DNA of 64,000 nt from Albifimbria verrucaria (GCA_020081605.1 JAHREC010000049.1:3100001-3164000); one strand, 5' to 3'. Shown: positions 1-11,649, numbered from the stretch's first letter. Translations and numbers: made by a program. The notes: a model not told the origin generated them from the sequence alone.

Positions 1-438
1 ACGCGCAAGATGCTGTCAGAAAAGGTCCTCACGCTAGCCAATGACAACGTGGGTAGTCGAATTGCGGCCATCAGGCATGAACTGTCCCGTGGCAACATGC
101 ATAGCGCGAAGGCTGCGTTTGAGCGTGCGGTGTCGAGCGATGCAAGCAAGTTTAATCCTTGGTTGTGGGTATCGTACATACGTTTCTGCCGATCTCAGGA
201 GACGTTGCGGAAAAAAGCCAAGGAGGTATTCTACCGGGCACTGCGGCACTGTCCCTGGTCAAAGGAAGTGATGTTGGAGGCGTTTGCTACACTGGCCGGG
301 GACTTGGGGTCAGACGAGCTCAAAGCTGTTTACAACACGATGACTTCCAAGGGACTGAGGATTCATGTCGACCTGGAGGACTACTTGGCAAAGAGACAGG
401 TGGAACGTCATAGGGAGGAGAAGAGGAAGCGGTGGTGA
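1..438 (+). CDS. NRDE2: NRDE2-family protein, C-terminal part (5' truncated)
   Basis: The frame is open from base 1 to the TGA at 436-438, so this is the 3' end of a gene cut by the window edge; the first ATG at 10 is probably internal. The roughly 145 residues are helical, HAT/TPR-like sequence. A KFNPWLWVSYIRFC stretch is followed by KAKEVFYRALRHCPWSKEV and a basic tail ending EEKRKRW, the usual end of fungal NRDE-2 proteins. Family knowledge: NRDE2 is a nuclear protein that works with the Mtr4 helicase and splicing-linked RNA surveillance, and in some fungi with heterochromatin RNA silencing. Identification rests on recognising the C-terminal HAT-like block. Another HAT-repeat RNA-processing factor is the main alternative. 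Confidence 0.75.
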   Translation, partial: TRKMLSEKVLTLANDNVGSRIAAIRHELSRGNMHSAKAAFERAVSSDASKFNPWLWVSYIRFCRSQETLRKKAKEVFYRALRHCPWSKEVMLEAFATLAGDLGSDELKAVYNTMTSKGLRIHVDLEDYLAKRQVERHREEKRKRW

Positions 439-1343
439 CCTTGATAAAGAAGTGGCAACCATTGGATACGGTGTTATACAGGACAAAACCGGCTGACTGT
501 AGCATTAAGATGGAGGAGGCAACATAGATTGATTCGTTTCGTTCGAAAGGAATGACGAATGGCTTAACAAGGGGCATCAGCAATGATAGCAATAGTGGCA
601 TATTATAATTTGTGGATAATATAGCAAATACGACGCGTAGCCTACAGTGCCGATTGTTTGCTGTGACGTAAGGCGGTCAAGATCAAGATGGTGTCGACCC
701 CGGATTTTGTTGCAGGGACTTGGATAGCACATCCCTACCAGTAACGTGAATTACCCTACCTTGGAAAATGGTGAGCAAAAAGGGACGACTGCAGGTTGTA
801 GGCCTTGCACTCGTTCTGAGAATATTATTCGTAATTCGAAAATAAAAATAAACATATAAGGATACAATTATAAATTTATTCAAATTATACATTAATTTTA
901 TTCTAACCATGTACTGATTTTGTTCAAATTATATACTGATTTTATCCGAATATGAATCTAGTATTTGGCGATCCTTGTTCTTACTTATCGGTGCTTGCGG
1001 TCTCTATTCTATTACTGCCGACTTAGTGGGCAGACACTGACAAGTCGCTGGCCGCCCGAATGCGAGATCTAGGACTTGAAAAGTACAGTAGCATTGATGC
1101 TACCATGCGGAGTATTAAGGAAACATTCCTAGGGGCCGGATGACGAAGGAGCCTGGGTGAGTCCCAGCAACCACAGTTCCGGGAGCTGCCTGGTCTGTTG
1201 ACGTAAGAGCGTGTTCAGGGTCTTTTACACGAGCAACGAGGGTGACACGTGGACAGTGCACGTATCCGCGGGGATTTATCGAGAAGGATTTGGAATATTT
1301 GGGTGCTTTACCTGGTGAGAGATTCGGTGCAGCTATGAATATG

Positions 1344-1384
1344 AAAATAAAAATAAAAATAAAAATAAAAATAAAAATAAAAAT
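1344..1384. repeat. (AAAAAT)n microsatellite
   Basis: One AAAAT followed by six perfect AAAAAT units, then an A/G-rich tail to about 1405. It lies about 550 bp upstream of the phospholipase C start. Confidence 0.95.
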
Positions 1385-1674
1385 AGAAAAAGAAGAAAAG
1401 AAAAAGAGCTGGATTGGAGGCTCTGGTACAGTGATATGTCATCGTACAGTATTGCGTGGTGGAAAACAATTGAGCAAGAGACGTATTCACAGAATGCTAG
1501 GCACTGCTGGCAGGTTAAACAGACAGTATGGGTACTTACATTCACCTGATTGTCTCACCATCAGCTTAGTTGGGCATTCTAGACTCAGGTCGATCCCTTT
1601 TAGGCTCCAGGGCTCCAAGGCTCCAGGGGGCCTCCAGCTGGCATGGTCATTCAGTCAGTCCCTTTCCCACCGCA

Positions 1675-1725
1675 GCACAAGCACACGCACAAGCACAAGC
1701 ACGAGCACACGCACAGCACAGACAA
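1675..1725. repeat. GCACAA/GCACAC imperfect hexanucleotide repeat
   Basis: GCACAA, GCACAC and GCACGA hexamers alternate in the upstream region of the phospholipase C gene. It opens frames on both strands (Cys/Ala or Ser/Thr runs), which are not genes. Confidence 0.8.
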
Positions 1726-1940
1726 CACAGCAGGGCAGGGGTAGCTTCCTGCTTTTGTGCTATTTGGGCAATACTGCTTCCAATGTGACATTTCGGCTTG
1801 CCAACTGCGCCTCTTCCACCGTAGCTTAAGTCGACGCATCTTCCTCGCCGCTGCTCTCTTCTCATCCACTACCTACACTACACCACGCTACGCTATCTAC
1901 ACTATCCCCATCCACAGACATCGCCAAACTAACCACCACC

Positions 1941-3907
1941 ATGGCAGAGGTCGCCAACCCCGCTACCTCTCTGAAGCAGGCTGGCGGCGGCGTCAGTGAG
2001 GCCAAGCGCATGCTCAAGACCGTCGACCACACTGTCCTCGCGTCTCTGAGGCGCATCTACGAGTCTCACGCTGACTCTGGCCAGAAGTGGACCAGCGACC
2101 AGGTCAAGACTTTCCTTCACTCTGTCCAACGCCATGCGCCTTCGGAATCTGCCAACCGCTTGCTCGCCAAGCCTGATCTTGACTTTGAGAGCTTCCTCTC
2201 CTACATGGCCTCGGACAGCTGTGCCATCACTTGCCCCCTAAGCAGGAGGATCTCTCCTGGCCTCTCGCCAGCTACTACATCAGCTCCAGTCACAACACCT
2301 ACCTGACCGGTAACCAGCTGTCCAGTGACAGCACCACGGATGCTTACACCAACGTCCTTCGTAGGGGCTGCCGCTGCGTCGAGATTGATGTCTGGGACGG
2401 CGATGACTCCGACTCCTCAGACAGCGACAGCGACGACCCCAACTCCAAGAAGAACAGCTCCTGGAGGAGGAAGGGCAGTGAGAGCGGTGTCAAAAGACAG
2501 AGCACGTTTGGCATGCTTAAGCAAAAGCTCGCTAGGATCGGCACCAGCAAAAACGATGACAAGAAGTCTGGTGATCCCGCATCGCCCCAGGCCGCTCCTC
2601 CTGGGGATGTTGTAGATGCAGCCCCTGCCCCGGAGGTGGCTGTCGTTGAGCCCCGGGTGCTCCACGGTTACACGCTGACCAAGGAGGTTTCTTTCCGTGA
2701 CGTTTGCGTTGCCATCAGGGACAGTGCCTTTGCTGTTAGCGATTTGCCCCTGATGGTGAGTCTCGAGGTTCACTGCAAGGCCGAGCAGCAGGTCGCCATG
2801 GTCAAAATCATGCGCGATACGTGGGGTGATCTCTTGGCTTTTGACCCCGAAGCTGATTTCAAGGAGCTTCCGAGCCCAGAGCAGCTCAGGCGCAAGATTC
2901 TCGTCAAGGTCAAGTATGTCCCTCCCAACGCAACGGCGGTTGAAGAGGACAGCGGTGAGGATGACCGCCTCGCTGCCGAGCAATCGAAGAAGCCCAAGAA
3001 GCCCGCCAAGATCATTCAGGAGCTCAGTCAGCTGGGCACTTATGCTCATGCCATCACCTTCAAGTCGTTTGATCAGCCGGAAGCCGCCATGCCAACCCAC
3101 ATATTTTCCCTGGCCGAGAAGAAGTTCCTAGACTATGTCGAGGACAGAAATCCAGCTCTAGCCAACCACAACCGAAAGTTTCTGCTGCGAGCCTATCCAT
3201 CTGGCCTCCGCATTGGTTCATCCAACCTGAACCCAGCTCCGTTCTGGGGAGCTGGCGCGCAAATCGTCGCCCTGAACTGGCAACAGAATGACGAGGGCAT
3301 GATGCTGAACGAAGGCATGTTTGCTGGTACTGGGGTTACGTGCTGAAGCCACCTGGTAAGTGAAAACCCCACGACTAAGAGTCTCAAAGCCAGGAAACTG
3401 ACATCAATTCCAAGGCTATCTCCCAGACCGGGACCCCAAGATACCCAACACTGTTGTCCACAAGACTTTAACGCTAGCCATTACCTTCCTCGCCGCCCAG
3501 AACATCCCCTGCCACCAGACGACAAGTCGGCCAAAAGCTTTAGGCCCTACATCAAGGTCGAAATCCACGTCGACGCCTCTGAGGTTGAGAACGGTGGACA
3601 TGTCAAAAATGATGGGCATGAACGTGAGGGCGACTACAAGGAGCGCACCAAGACGCACAAAGGTGTTAATATCGACCTCCAAAGAGAGAAACTCGTATTC
3701 AACAACATCCCTGGCTTGATAGAAGAGCTCACCTTTGTTCGATTTACCGTCAGGGACGATGAGATTGGCAAGGATGACCTTGCTGCTTGGGCGTGTGTTA
3801 GACTGGACCGACTGGGCGAGGGATACCGCTTTATTCATTTGATTGATACCAACGGGAAGCTAACGGAGGGAGCTGTCTTGGTGAAGGTTGAGAAGAAATT
3901 GACTTAG
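1941..3907 (+). CDS. phosphoinositide-specific phospholipase C (frame broken by three 1-base contractions)
   Basis: Hydrolyses phosphatidylinositol 4,5-bisphosphate to IP3 and diacylglycerol at the plasma membrane. Order seen: a short helical N-terminus without clear EF-hands (1941-2220); the X box with [14 protein letters not shown], holding the first catalytic His, and [13 protein letters not shown]; an Asp/Ser- and Lys-rich insert; the Y box ([43 protein letters not shown]); and a C-terminal C2 domain ending [19 protein letters not shown]. One intron spans 3356-3414. The reading frame shifts at the C runs near 2234 and 3509 and the G run near 3336. Adding one base to each run restores one protein of about 635 residues. 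The start ATG 1941 follows a CCACC context. Identity is secure; the breaks are probably sequence errors. Confidence 0.9.
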
Positions 3908-4451
3908 AGATGAATATTATAGAGCGCGCATAGTTTACGGGTCATTGGGATTGGATATGAGCGAAAGATGTTGACTTATGATGAGATTCAGAGCGAAGCT
4001 ATGGTTCATATATGAGAGTTGAGAGCTGTTTTCATGGCAGACGACATGGTTCTTGGAACTAGTAGACGGGAAAATTGACTTGGCAACTTCTGAGGATTTG
4101 TTCGACATATAGAATTGAAGATGAATTTTCATAAATTCAGATATTCCTCCGTGCCATATCCTATGAATGGTTCGCATGCCAAAGACGAGGTAATCAAGAA
4201 AAGCTAAAGGACGTTGATGCTGTTTGAGCCCTTCTGGTTCTCACTTGATTGATCAATATGACAATCAACATGAGGTAAATACAGGCACTGTCAACCACAT
4301 TATTTCATGCGTATAGCAATTATTTCCATCGGGGAAAGTGTCATCATAACTCAGATACGAGCTAGCATTACAAAAAAACACTCAAAAAGTAAGAGTCCAT
4401 CAAAAGCTAAACCACAAAAAAACAGAAAAGAATCGCTCATAAATCCTCGTT
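3908..4451. other. convergent 3' intergenic region
   Basis: Lies between the stops of the phospholipase C gene (plus) and the SYGSSRR-repeat gene (minus). It is AT-rich and has no coding signal; I see only 3' UTR-like sequence. Confidence 0.6.
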
Positions 4452-5594
4452 TTAGTACTCGTCATCGTTGTAGCCCTTCTTCTCGCGCTTCTCGTGGCCG
4501 CGCTCCTCGAGGTTCTTGCTGCCGAGGGCGTGGCCGGCCTTCTCCATCAGCTTGCCAATGGTGCTGTCGCCGCCAGAGGTGTTGCTGTCGCTCTTGCCGT
4601 AAGAGTCCTCGTTGTCGCGGCGGGATGAGCCGTAAGAGGTGGTGTTGTCGTCGGTGCGGCTGCTGCCATATGAGGTGGTGTTGTCATCGGTGCGGCTGCT
4701 GCCGTACGAGTCGTCGTTGTCGCGGCGAGAAGAGCCGTAGGTGTTGTCGTTGTCGTCGTTGTCACGGCGGGTAGTGCCAAACGACTCCTGGTTGGAGCTG
4801 CCAAAGTTCGACGAGCCGAGACCGGTAGTGCTGGTCTCGTCGCGGCGAGAAGAGCCGTAGGTGTTGTCATTGTCGTCGTTGTCACGGCGGGATGATCCGT
4901 AAGAGGTAGTGTTCTCAGTGCGGCTGCTTCCGTAAGAGTCGTCGTTGTCACGACGAGAGGAGCCGTATGAGGTGGTGTTGTCATCGGTGCGGCTGCTACC
5001 GTATGAGTCGTCGTTGTCGCGGCGGGTAGTGCCAAACGACTCCTTGTTAGAGCTGTCAAAGCCCGAGGAGCCGAGACCAGTGGTGCTAGTCTCATCGCGG
5101 CGAGAAGAGCCGTAGGTGTTGTCGTTGTCGTCGTTGTCACGACGAGAAGAGCCGTATGAATCGGTGTTACCGCTGCTGCCGTAGTTGTTGCCCGACGAGC
5201 CGAAGCTGTCGTCGTTGTCCTTGCGGGAGGAGCCGAAGGCAGTGTTGGTGGAGCTTAGGTTGCCAGAGCCGTAGGAGGTGGTCTCGTTATCGTTGTCACG
5301 GCGAGAGGAACCAAACGAGTCCTCGTTGTCACGGCGGGATGAGCCGTAGGAGTCATCTCCGCCAGTGCGTGAGCCATAGGAGTCGTTGTCATCACGACGG
5401 TCGCTGCTTCGGTTCTGGGGTAGATATCAGTACGATGTTGGGAGGTGTATATATGGGGAGCAGAGAGGTCTTACGAAGCTGCTGTCGCCGTAGCTGGACT
5501 GTATGAGAATAGTTTGTCAATTATGCTCGATACATACTAGCCGGGATTCAGAGGAAGCTCTTACGTTCTCGTTGTCGTTGTCACGGTAAGACAT
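4452..5594 (-). CDS. DDR48-like SYGSSRR-repeat stress protein
   Basis: Three exons on the minus strand (5594-5565, 5498-5475, 5414-4452) join in frame to 338 residues. The start is MSYRDNDNEN, then SSYGDSSF, then a long low-complexity body of SYGSSRRDNDD, SYGSSRTDDNTT and GLGSSGFDSS-type repeats. The C-terminus is non-repetitive and charged: STIGKLMEKAGHALGSK, then a KREKKGY stretch ending NDDEY. It is almost devoid of hydrophobic residues and predicted to be disordered. The repeat resembles yeast DDR48 (SYGSSNNDD units), a heat- and DNA-damage-induced protein, and fungal dehydrin-like proteins. The CsbD-like tail is an impression only. Frame and exon junctions agree over the whole length, with no break. 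Function is inferred from repeat similarity. A TGACGTC site lies about 200 bp upstream. Confidence 0.7.
4560..5400 (-). repeat. coding minisatellite (SYGSSRRDNDD units)
   Basis: About 20 imperfect copies of a 33-48 bp unit encode S-Y-G-S-S-R-R-D-N-D-D variants. A longer block (DETSTTGLGSSxFxSSNxESFGTTRRDNDD) is duplicated around 4760-4870 and 5020-5120, showing higher-order duplication. It generates long shadow frames on both strands. Confidence 0.85.
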
Positions 5595-5797
5595 GGTGAT
5601 TATGGAGTGGTGGTCTTGGAAGAGACTAAAGATAGAAGATAGTGAATAGCGAATTTAGTAGTTGCTTGTTGTGCTGGGTGGTAGAGCTAGAGTGAGATGG
5701 CCAGACGGGTCACTCTTTATAGCAAGCAATAGCTTCAGCCAACAAGAGCTCCTAGCCACGACCGTGATTGATTACGCCACGAGCTACACACCAGGCA

Positions 5798-5804
5798 TGA
5801 CGTC
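5798..5804. promoter_or_regulatory. possible CRE/ATF site (TGACGTC)
   Basis: TGACGTC lies about 204 bp upstream of the minus-strand DDR48-like start. ATF/CREB-family bZIP factors (AtfA, Sko1) bind TGACGT(C/A) and drive stress genes in fungi. A single 7-mer is weak evidence and could be chance. Confidence 0.3.
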
Positions 5805-6872
5805 TCCCGGTGGCAGGGATGCACATCGATGGATAGCTGAGATCATCTCGGCGGGAAGCACGCAAGTGTCCGGACGGGGAGCGCACGCTTCGCAGGGCGA
5901 CATCGTCATTCGTCCAGGGTCCGGGAGGTGTACGGGAGAGACACTGGGTCTAAGCCGGGCCAGCCTGAATCAAAGTGGCCACGCAGAAACCTGCTTGGAG
6001 CTCAGCTTTGCCGGGATCAGATTGGATGGAGCTTCCGCGACCCTCTTGTTTCCATCTTTAGGGGTGGACGGGGTGTGATGGGAGATCGAGAGCTGGAACG
6101 GCCATCGTCATACCCGACTAGCTGGATGGGCTGCTGCGGGGTAGCTCCATCGGGGACCATCCAGGTCATGGACCAAGCTTTCCGGTCAAGCTTTCGGTCC
6201 AGGATGGCGTGCTGGCTAGTCGGAGCTGCCCGCGGCCGAAGCTCTAGACCATGGCCGAGGGAGAGGCTGGCCGGAGGATGGGAGTCTTGCACAGCTGAGT
6301 GTGGATGCCGTTTGCGCAGGTTAGCATGCGATAGCGACGGCCTAGAAGAAGAACTATCAGGGAGACACGGACCGTTTGATGGGGTCCTTGAGGCTTGGAC
6401 CGGGGGCCTCAAGGGTCTAGACCGTGATGCTGACCCTGGCCAAGCTGGAGCGGATAGGCCAATGGCGGAGTTACCGACGATCCAATCTCAATTTATGCGG
6501 GCGCTTTTGCGTTTGGCCTAGTAACGTTATGTAGTATTGCGGAAAAAAGGACTCGTAAGACATTTTTGTAAGTTGACGAAGTTACTTTACGTGTCTGTCG
6601 CACTATTGGGACGAGGCTTGACAGTGAGCATGTGGTGAAATGGTTTCGTTGTGTTGAATAGAACTAGAGCTAGGGATGAAAAGAACCAAAGCGATGCGCA
6701 ATTTCAGTCACAAGATTAAGAAAAGAGAAAGATGTTGCTTCAATATTAAACATGGATATATTCAAATAAATAAATGAGCAAAAATGAAATTAGGAAAAGA
6801 TGAAAATATCTACTTCATTCAAAGGGCTGCTTCTTTTTGCACTACGAAAAGTCCTGAATTGAGAACAGCATC

Positions 6873-6896
6873 AATCACAATCACAATCACAATCAC
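6873..6896. repeat. (AATCAC)4 microsatellite
   Basis: Four perfect AATCAC units in non-coding AT-rich DNA. Confidence 0.9.
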
Positions 6897-7392
6897 TATA
6901 AACTACAAGGCAGGTGGTAGAGAGAGGCCATTCACGTTGCGGTGACCGACCCAATAGGGAAATCAGTCTTGAATGTTCCTCTCCTTTAGGATCCTGCCTG
7001 TGCGATGTTTAATCCAGATCCAACCTCCTCTTCCGAAATGCAAGAAATACACCACGCTTTATGAAAACCAACGTTGTATCACACCCATGGTGTCGCTGAA
7101 GAGACAGGTTGACCAAGTCACGGAACTATTTTTCATTCACTTGTTAGAGAATGTCTGTCTATCTAACATCATGTCTCAAATAGGTGAGTGGCCTTTTCCG
7201 TGTGTTATCATATGCCCAAGTTAATAAATCAACTACACCCATTTGTACAGTGTACAGGCTCTATCTGCCGTCACTGGTGTTGTGAAGCACTCAAGAGATA
7301 GCACTCAACGGCAGAAGTCGGATTGGTCTTTATACAAGTAATTAGATGCTGCCTGCCTGCTAAATCTATAATATGTGACGATGATTTTACAT

Positions 7393-8641
7393 TTAAACTA
7401 GAACAAACGCGACCAAAACTACAGCCAGTGCGTTGGTAAGACAACTGCTGTATTGTTTTCCGTACGTTGCGAGGCCTTCCTTTTCCGGCGAGGCGTTGGA
7501 AGGTGCCGTTTCAGCTGTATCACTGGACGACTTCGTTGAAGAGACAGTACTCTCAGCTGCATTTGTCGATTCAGACGCTGAGTCGGCCTCCTTTCCTGCT
7601 GGCTTGGCTGGTGGAGGATCCGACTCGTCAGGCGCTGGGTCCTCAGACTTTCCTGTATCCGAAGCAGGGTTTGCTGCTCGCGTTCGAGTTTCACTCCTCG
7701 TCGTAGTACCGGTGCTCTCCTCAGTTTCCGAAGCTGGGTCCTCTTTCGCCGTAGTACGAGTGCTCCCTTCAGATCCTTTCTCAGATTTGGTTCTTGAACC
7801 AGTGACATAGGCGGTTGTCGACTTGGTCTTCCAGTACGTGGACTGGAATCCGCCCAAGTGTGGACCACCAGGGACCGGTTCACACGAGGTGGCAGCGGCG
7901 TCATCTGGGAACCAAGACGGCGCAAACTCATCAAACATCCATGCCCGAAAAGTGTCTGGGTTGACAATCAGCGGGATATGGGATAGGCCTGTTGAGTCGG
8001 TTGAATTGGATGGGTCTTCTATACCCAGCCTCTCGTACACCTGTTTTCTTTCGGACGGGGTAGTTGGCTGCGGTTGCCAGGTTATCGGCACAGTAGAGCT
8101 TTCGCTGCTTAACGTAGCGCAGGTGCTGGCATCAAAGTCCGCGTCCGTGGTGTAGAGCTCACCCGACCACTCATAACTATCGCCCCATTCCAAGTAGACG
8201 TCGGGATAAGTCCTAATTCATTGTTAGTCTAAATCTACCATGGAAAGAGTTGCGTTCTGTTTACTTACATGACTTTACTGTAGTCTTCGTTATTTATCGT
8301 GTAGACTACTTTTCCTTCCTCGTTGATGCTTGCTTGAACTGTCCCAGACGGCCATTCGGTAATTGTAGACGTTTCATCCAGAGCTTCATCAATGACCGTC
8401 TTGACAGTCATGGTCGCCGTCATAATGTCTCCAGTAACAATGGGGTTATCTGTTTCCGACAATGCTAACCAGACATAGGCAACAGGGCCACCATATATTG
8501 TACATACTCCATCGCAATCTTCAGCTCCGGCAGATGCGACTATTGACTGTCAATAACGCGAGTGTAACCTTGTGGAAGAGATGACTTACCACTTAAGCAG
8601 GAAGCCAATGCAGCCCACACATGGAAATGCTTGACGGCCAT
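7393..8641 (-). CDS. secreted, probably GPI-anchored Ser/Thr-rich protein of unknown function
   Basis: Three exons (8641-8590, 8539-8269, 8212-7393) join in phase to 380 residues; the introns start GTAAGT and end TAG. Residues 1-20 (MAVKHFHVWAALASCLS) look like a signal peptide. The next roughly 230 residues form a mature domain with few Cys (CDGVC near the N-terminus, then TC and SC), an EWGDSYEW stretch and a WMFDEFAPSWFPDD stretch. A 110-residue Ser/Thr/Glu-rich, probably O-glycosylated linker leads to a hydrophobic tail (LTNALAVVLVAFVLV) after Ser/Cys, the layout of a GPI-anchor signal. I do not recognise the N-terminal domain. The frame is intact. A wall or surface role is inference from layout only. 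Confidence 0.7.
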
Positions 8642-9809
8642 GACTATAACAGTTAGATAGGTGGGAGGCTCTCCTTCTTCAGAATTAGACACTGATGTAT
8701 TATAGATATTTCTATATCTACAGTGAGAGCTAAGACATGGAAAATCGCTGCAACACCTAGTATTAACCTGGATGCCTCTGTACAGAAAGAGTACCGAAGA
8801 GAAAGGAGTTGTTGGCGGAGTTGACAGTGTTTTGTACCAGTTGACAACTCCAGCTGATTCTTGGCTTTCAGGATGATCATAGACTTGCAACGTAGAGAGG
8901 CTTGTTAAACTCGGGTCTTGACCAATGGAAATCAACTAATCCAGGGGTATTTACAAGGAGCCCCTGGTGAACTGTCTTATGGTCAAACATCCCTGCACCC
9001 GGGTAACTGCGAATTGAATTCCATAAAGAGCTACAAGGCATAAATCACAGCCTGATCTTGATTCAGGGATATAACATCAGCCATTTCAAACGCACAGGGC
9101 GGCATTTTGTCTGTGAACTTGGCCACACTCAACAATACACAGAGCAGGATTGAGGCTTACATATATCATGAGCCGGCTACACACGTGAATAGTTACCACA
9201 GCACATGAACATCTGTTCGTCTGAATTAGTACCATAGCATGATAAATGTGTTGCCACTAATTACTTGGCATTGTGACGAGCTAGATAACTCCACTCTAAA
9301 GATTCTTAAAGCGCTTAAATATTTATAGCATCAACGGCTATACCGTACTTATGCCTTTGTATTTGGGCTGAACCAACTTGGCGAACCAACTTGGCGGCTC
9401 AAGGTAGGGAAAGCACTGCCGAGACACTGGTGTCACGAAACCTGGTTAACAAATACCGGGCTATTGAAAATTGCCTTCCTATAGGGGTGTAGCCATGTGG
9501 AAAATACAGGCCCCCGGCAGCCTTACCTGGAAATGCCTGAGCTGACGCGGTGGAAGGGTTCTAGAAGATGAGCAATATAGCCGCCCTAATTGCTGTCCCT
9601 CATCCTATGGGAAGAGAGACTCTGTGGTTATCTTCCCTTTACACTATGGTGTAAATCATACAAGTCTTTTGGAAAACTCCGTGATTATGGGCCTTTATCC
9701 AGGTCACCACTATTCCAGCCCACGACAACTTCCTGATATTTCTGGTTGATGCACCAGACAGCTTCGACCGATGGTTCCATAATTCGCTAGAGATACAGAC
9801 AACACCGAC
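8642..9809. other. intergenic, no gene seen
   Basis: Divergent spacer between the minus-strand GPI-type protein and the plus-strand membrane glycoprotein. It is moderately AT-rich. Short frames around 8653-8935 look like promoter or leader shadow. Confidence 0.5.
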
Positions 9810-11649
9810 ATGAGGAAACTAAATGTGGCTCGCAAGATAGAAGATCGATTTTCAGGAGTGGGGAAAAGTCTCGTCCAGAACTCCATCGCCTTAGGTTTCT
9901 TCTCCATCGTGATCATATTCTCACAGGCGGCTTACCTTGCCGAATGGCGTTCCGACAGAGGCCTTGGGCTAAGTGCCCTGTTAAAGGTTGATGAGAACAC
10001 GACAATTGCAGTAGTACAGGCATTTCAAGTCATGCTGCTCGCACTAACTACCACATGTTTGGACGAAGCATTCGAGTTCTTGCACTGGACATTAATGGAC
10101 ACGAGCCGAGGAATCCCGTACCAGACTTTTCTTGCATTGTCGCCTGCTACAGGTTACATAGGAACTTTGAGCCTTATTTTCGCCTGGCCCATTCGTTCTG
10201 TTCCAGTATCGACGAGACTGTGGGGGCTCCTGAAGTGAGTACTCACTATTCTAGGCGGTGTTATTGGTACAGTTCTAATTTGTTAGGGTCACGTTGAAGA
10301 GTGGTATGTGGCTGTCAGGCTTAGTATTATTCAGTAAGTGGTGAACGTCTGTTAGGGACTTTGGCTGACCGTCCATAGTAAACACATCGTCAACCATTGT
10401 ATATGATACCGAGTCTTCATATGATGTGGCAGCAGGCGTCGGACCTTTCAATGGCTCTCTTGTCCAACCGTTTCTCACAGGACTCCAATCTTTGAACCCT
10501 CCTGACGTCGAAACATCGGTAGTGCCCTTTTCTTACCTTTACCCTGTCAACATGCTGGTCACGAATCCTCTTATCACTGCAGCTTCGTCACCAATTGCAT
10601 GCGACGGCAGTGATTGTTCCTCGTATCTTATTATCGGAGGACTCGAGTCCGTGTCACCCTGGGTTCCGAAGATGGACGATGATTACCAGCTTGTCAAAGT
10701 GGACCATACACCTTCTGTTCAGCTCGATGTGACCCAGTCATTCAACGAAACTTTTAAGGAAGAAGACTGTGATGTATTTGGGGAAGAAGGAATGCTGATT
10801 GGTGTGAAGCTGTGCATCTCAACAGACGAGTCACGACGTGATCTGCTAAGATCAGGTAGGTCAACCAATAAGTGCCTCCAACATCTCATGCATTATCCTA
10901 ACCGTGTTCAAGGTCTGTTCGTCTGTGATGGCATTGATGAAGGAGAATGTGACCTTTCCAGCCGATCTCTCCCAAACATCACGATGATATCCACGTTCTA
11001 TACTCGACAAGTAACCTTCATTGCAGCCAGATCGAACTGGACCATCACCAGTGTCGTCGACAAAACACCGCCACTTCCATTTGTCTGGAATAGCACTGAT
11101 TTCAAAGCTTATCGTGAAGTATACCGTTGGCTTCTCAACTACACCGCAGCCGGCATACCAGCGCCCTCGTCTTTCATTGAGCCATTTTGGTCATCCAAAA
11201 CTCATATGCTCAATGCCTCCACATCGGGAATACTTTCCCAAAACTTCCATGGTCTGCTGGCCTACCCATTCTGGTTGTTTAACGAGAACAATTGGGGCAA
11301 CGTTGAGACGCAGGATAACATAACCACCTTCGGGTTGCCCGAGCAATTCTACACGAGGGCTTCCTTCCTAGCCCCCTACGAGAAACTCAAGTTTGACAAA
11401 GGCATGTTCATCTTATACATAGTGTTACAAGGGCAGGCAATGGTGTTTGTATGGTGCATACTGTTGTTGGTGATATGTGGCAGAGGTGGGAAATTGGTTG
11501 CAAAGACAACTGAATTTCCCATGTTTGATGTCGCAATCATGTCCCAAATACGAGGACCATCAGGCCGGGGCATACCAACCTCCATACCCAACCCTAGCAC
11601 AAGCGAGGTAATAGCGCTCATGAGGGATCACAATATTAGGGCAATATAA
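9810..11649 (+). CDS. fungal membrane glycoprotein of unknown function
   Basis: Exons 9810-10234, 10287-10333 and 10379-11649 join in frame. A further 57-nt segment (10856-10912) has intron ends GTAGGT...CAAG and a CCTAACC branch-like site, so it is probably spliced out without changing frame; the product is then about 561 residues. The N-terminal part has membrane segments near ALGFFSIVIIFSQAA, VVQAFQVMLLALTTTC and TGYIGTLSLIFAWPI, then SGLVLF. A long extracellular-looking region follows with many N-x-S/T sites (NGS, NET, NIT, NWT, NST, NYT, NAS) and about ten Cys. A last helix, FILYIVLQGQAMVFVWCILLLVICG, precedes a short cytoplasmic tail. This matches a widespread class of uncharacterised Pezizomycotina membrane proteins. 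I cannot name a family or function. Confidence 0.75.

Larger units (their letters stand above)
439..1940. other. intergenic region with two microsatellites
   Basis: No convincing gene. The open frames here are short or created by the A5T and GCACAA repeats listed separately. A short GGCTCCA-type repetition lies around 1600-1635. The last 100 bases are rich in CTACACTACAC- and CCACC-type pyrimidine tracts, typical of the 5' leader of the phospholipase C gene that follows. Confidence 0.6.
5595..7392. other. intergenic region upstream of DDR48-like gene
   Basis: Frames around 5662-6520 are open but have no recognisable protein features and sit in GC-rich promoter DNA; I do not call a gene. The stretch after 6520 is AT-rich and holds a short AATCAC repeat. 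Divergent or convergent regulatory DNA is all that can be supported. Confidence 0.5.

Noticed and set aside
1242..1829. 195-codon plus-strand frame
   Set aside because: Passes through the A5T and GCACAA microsatellites, with a KIKIKI run and no family features.
4547..5140. Thr/Pro/Ala-rich frame on the minus strand and Cys/Arg-rich frames on the plus strand
   Set aside because: Shadow frames of the SYGSSRR coding repeat; the real frame has consistent splice junctions and a natural start and end.
5662..6521. Two overlapping open frames upstream of the DDR48-like gene
   Set aside because: GC-rich promoter DNA; no recognisable motif, signal peptide or splice support.
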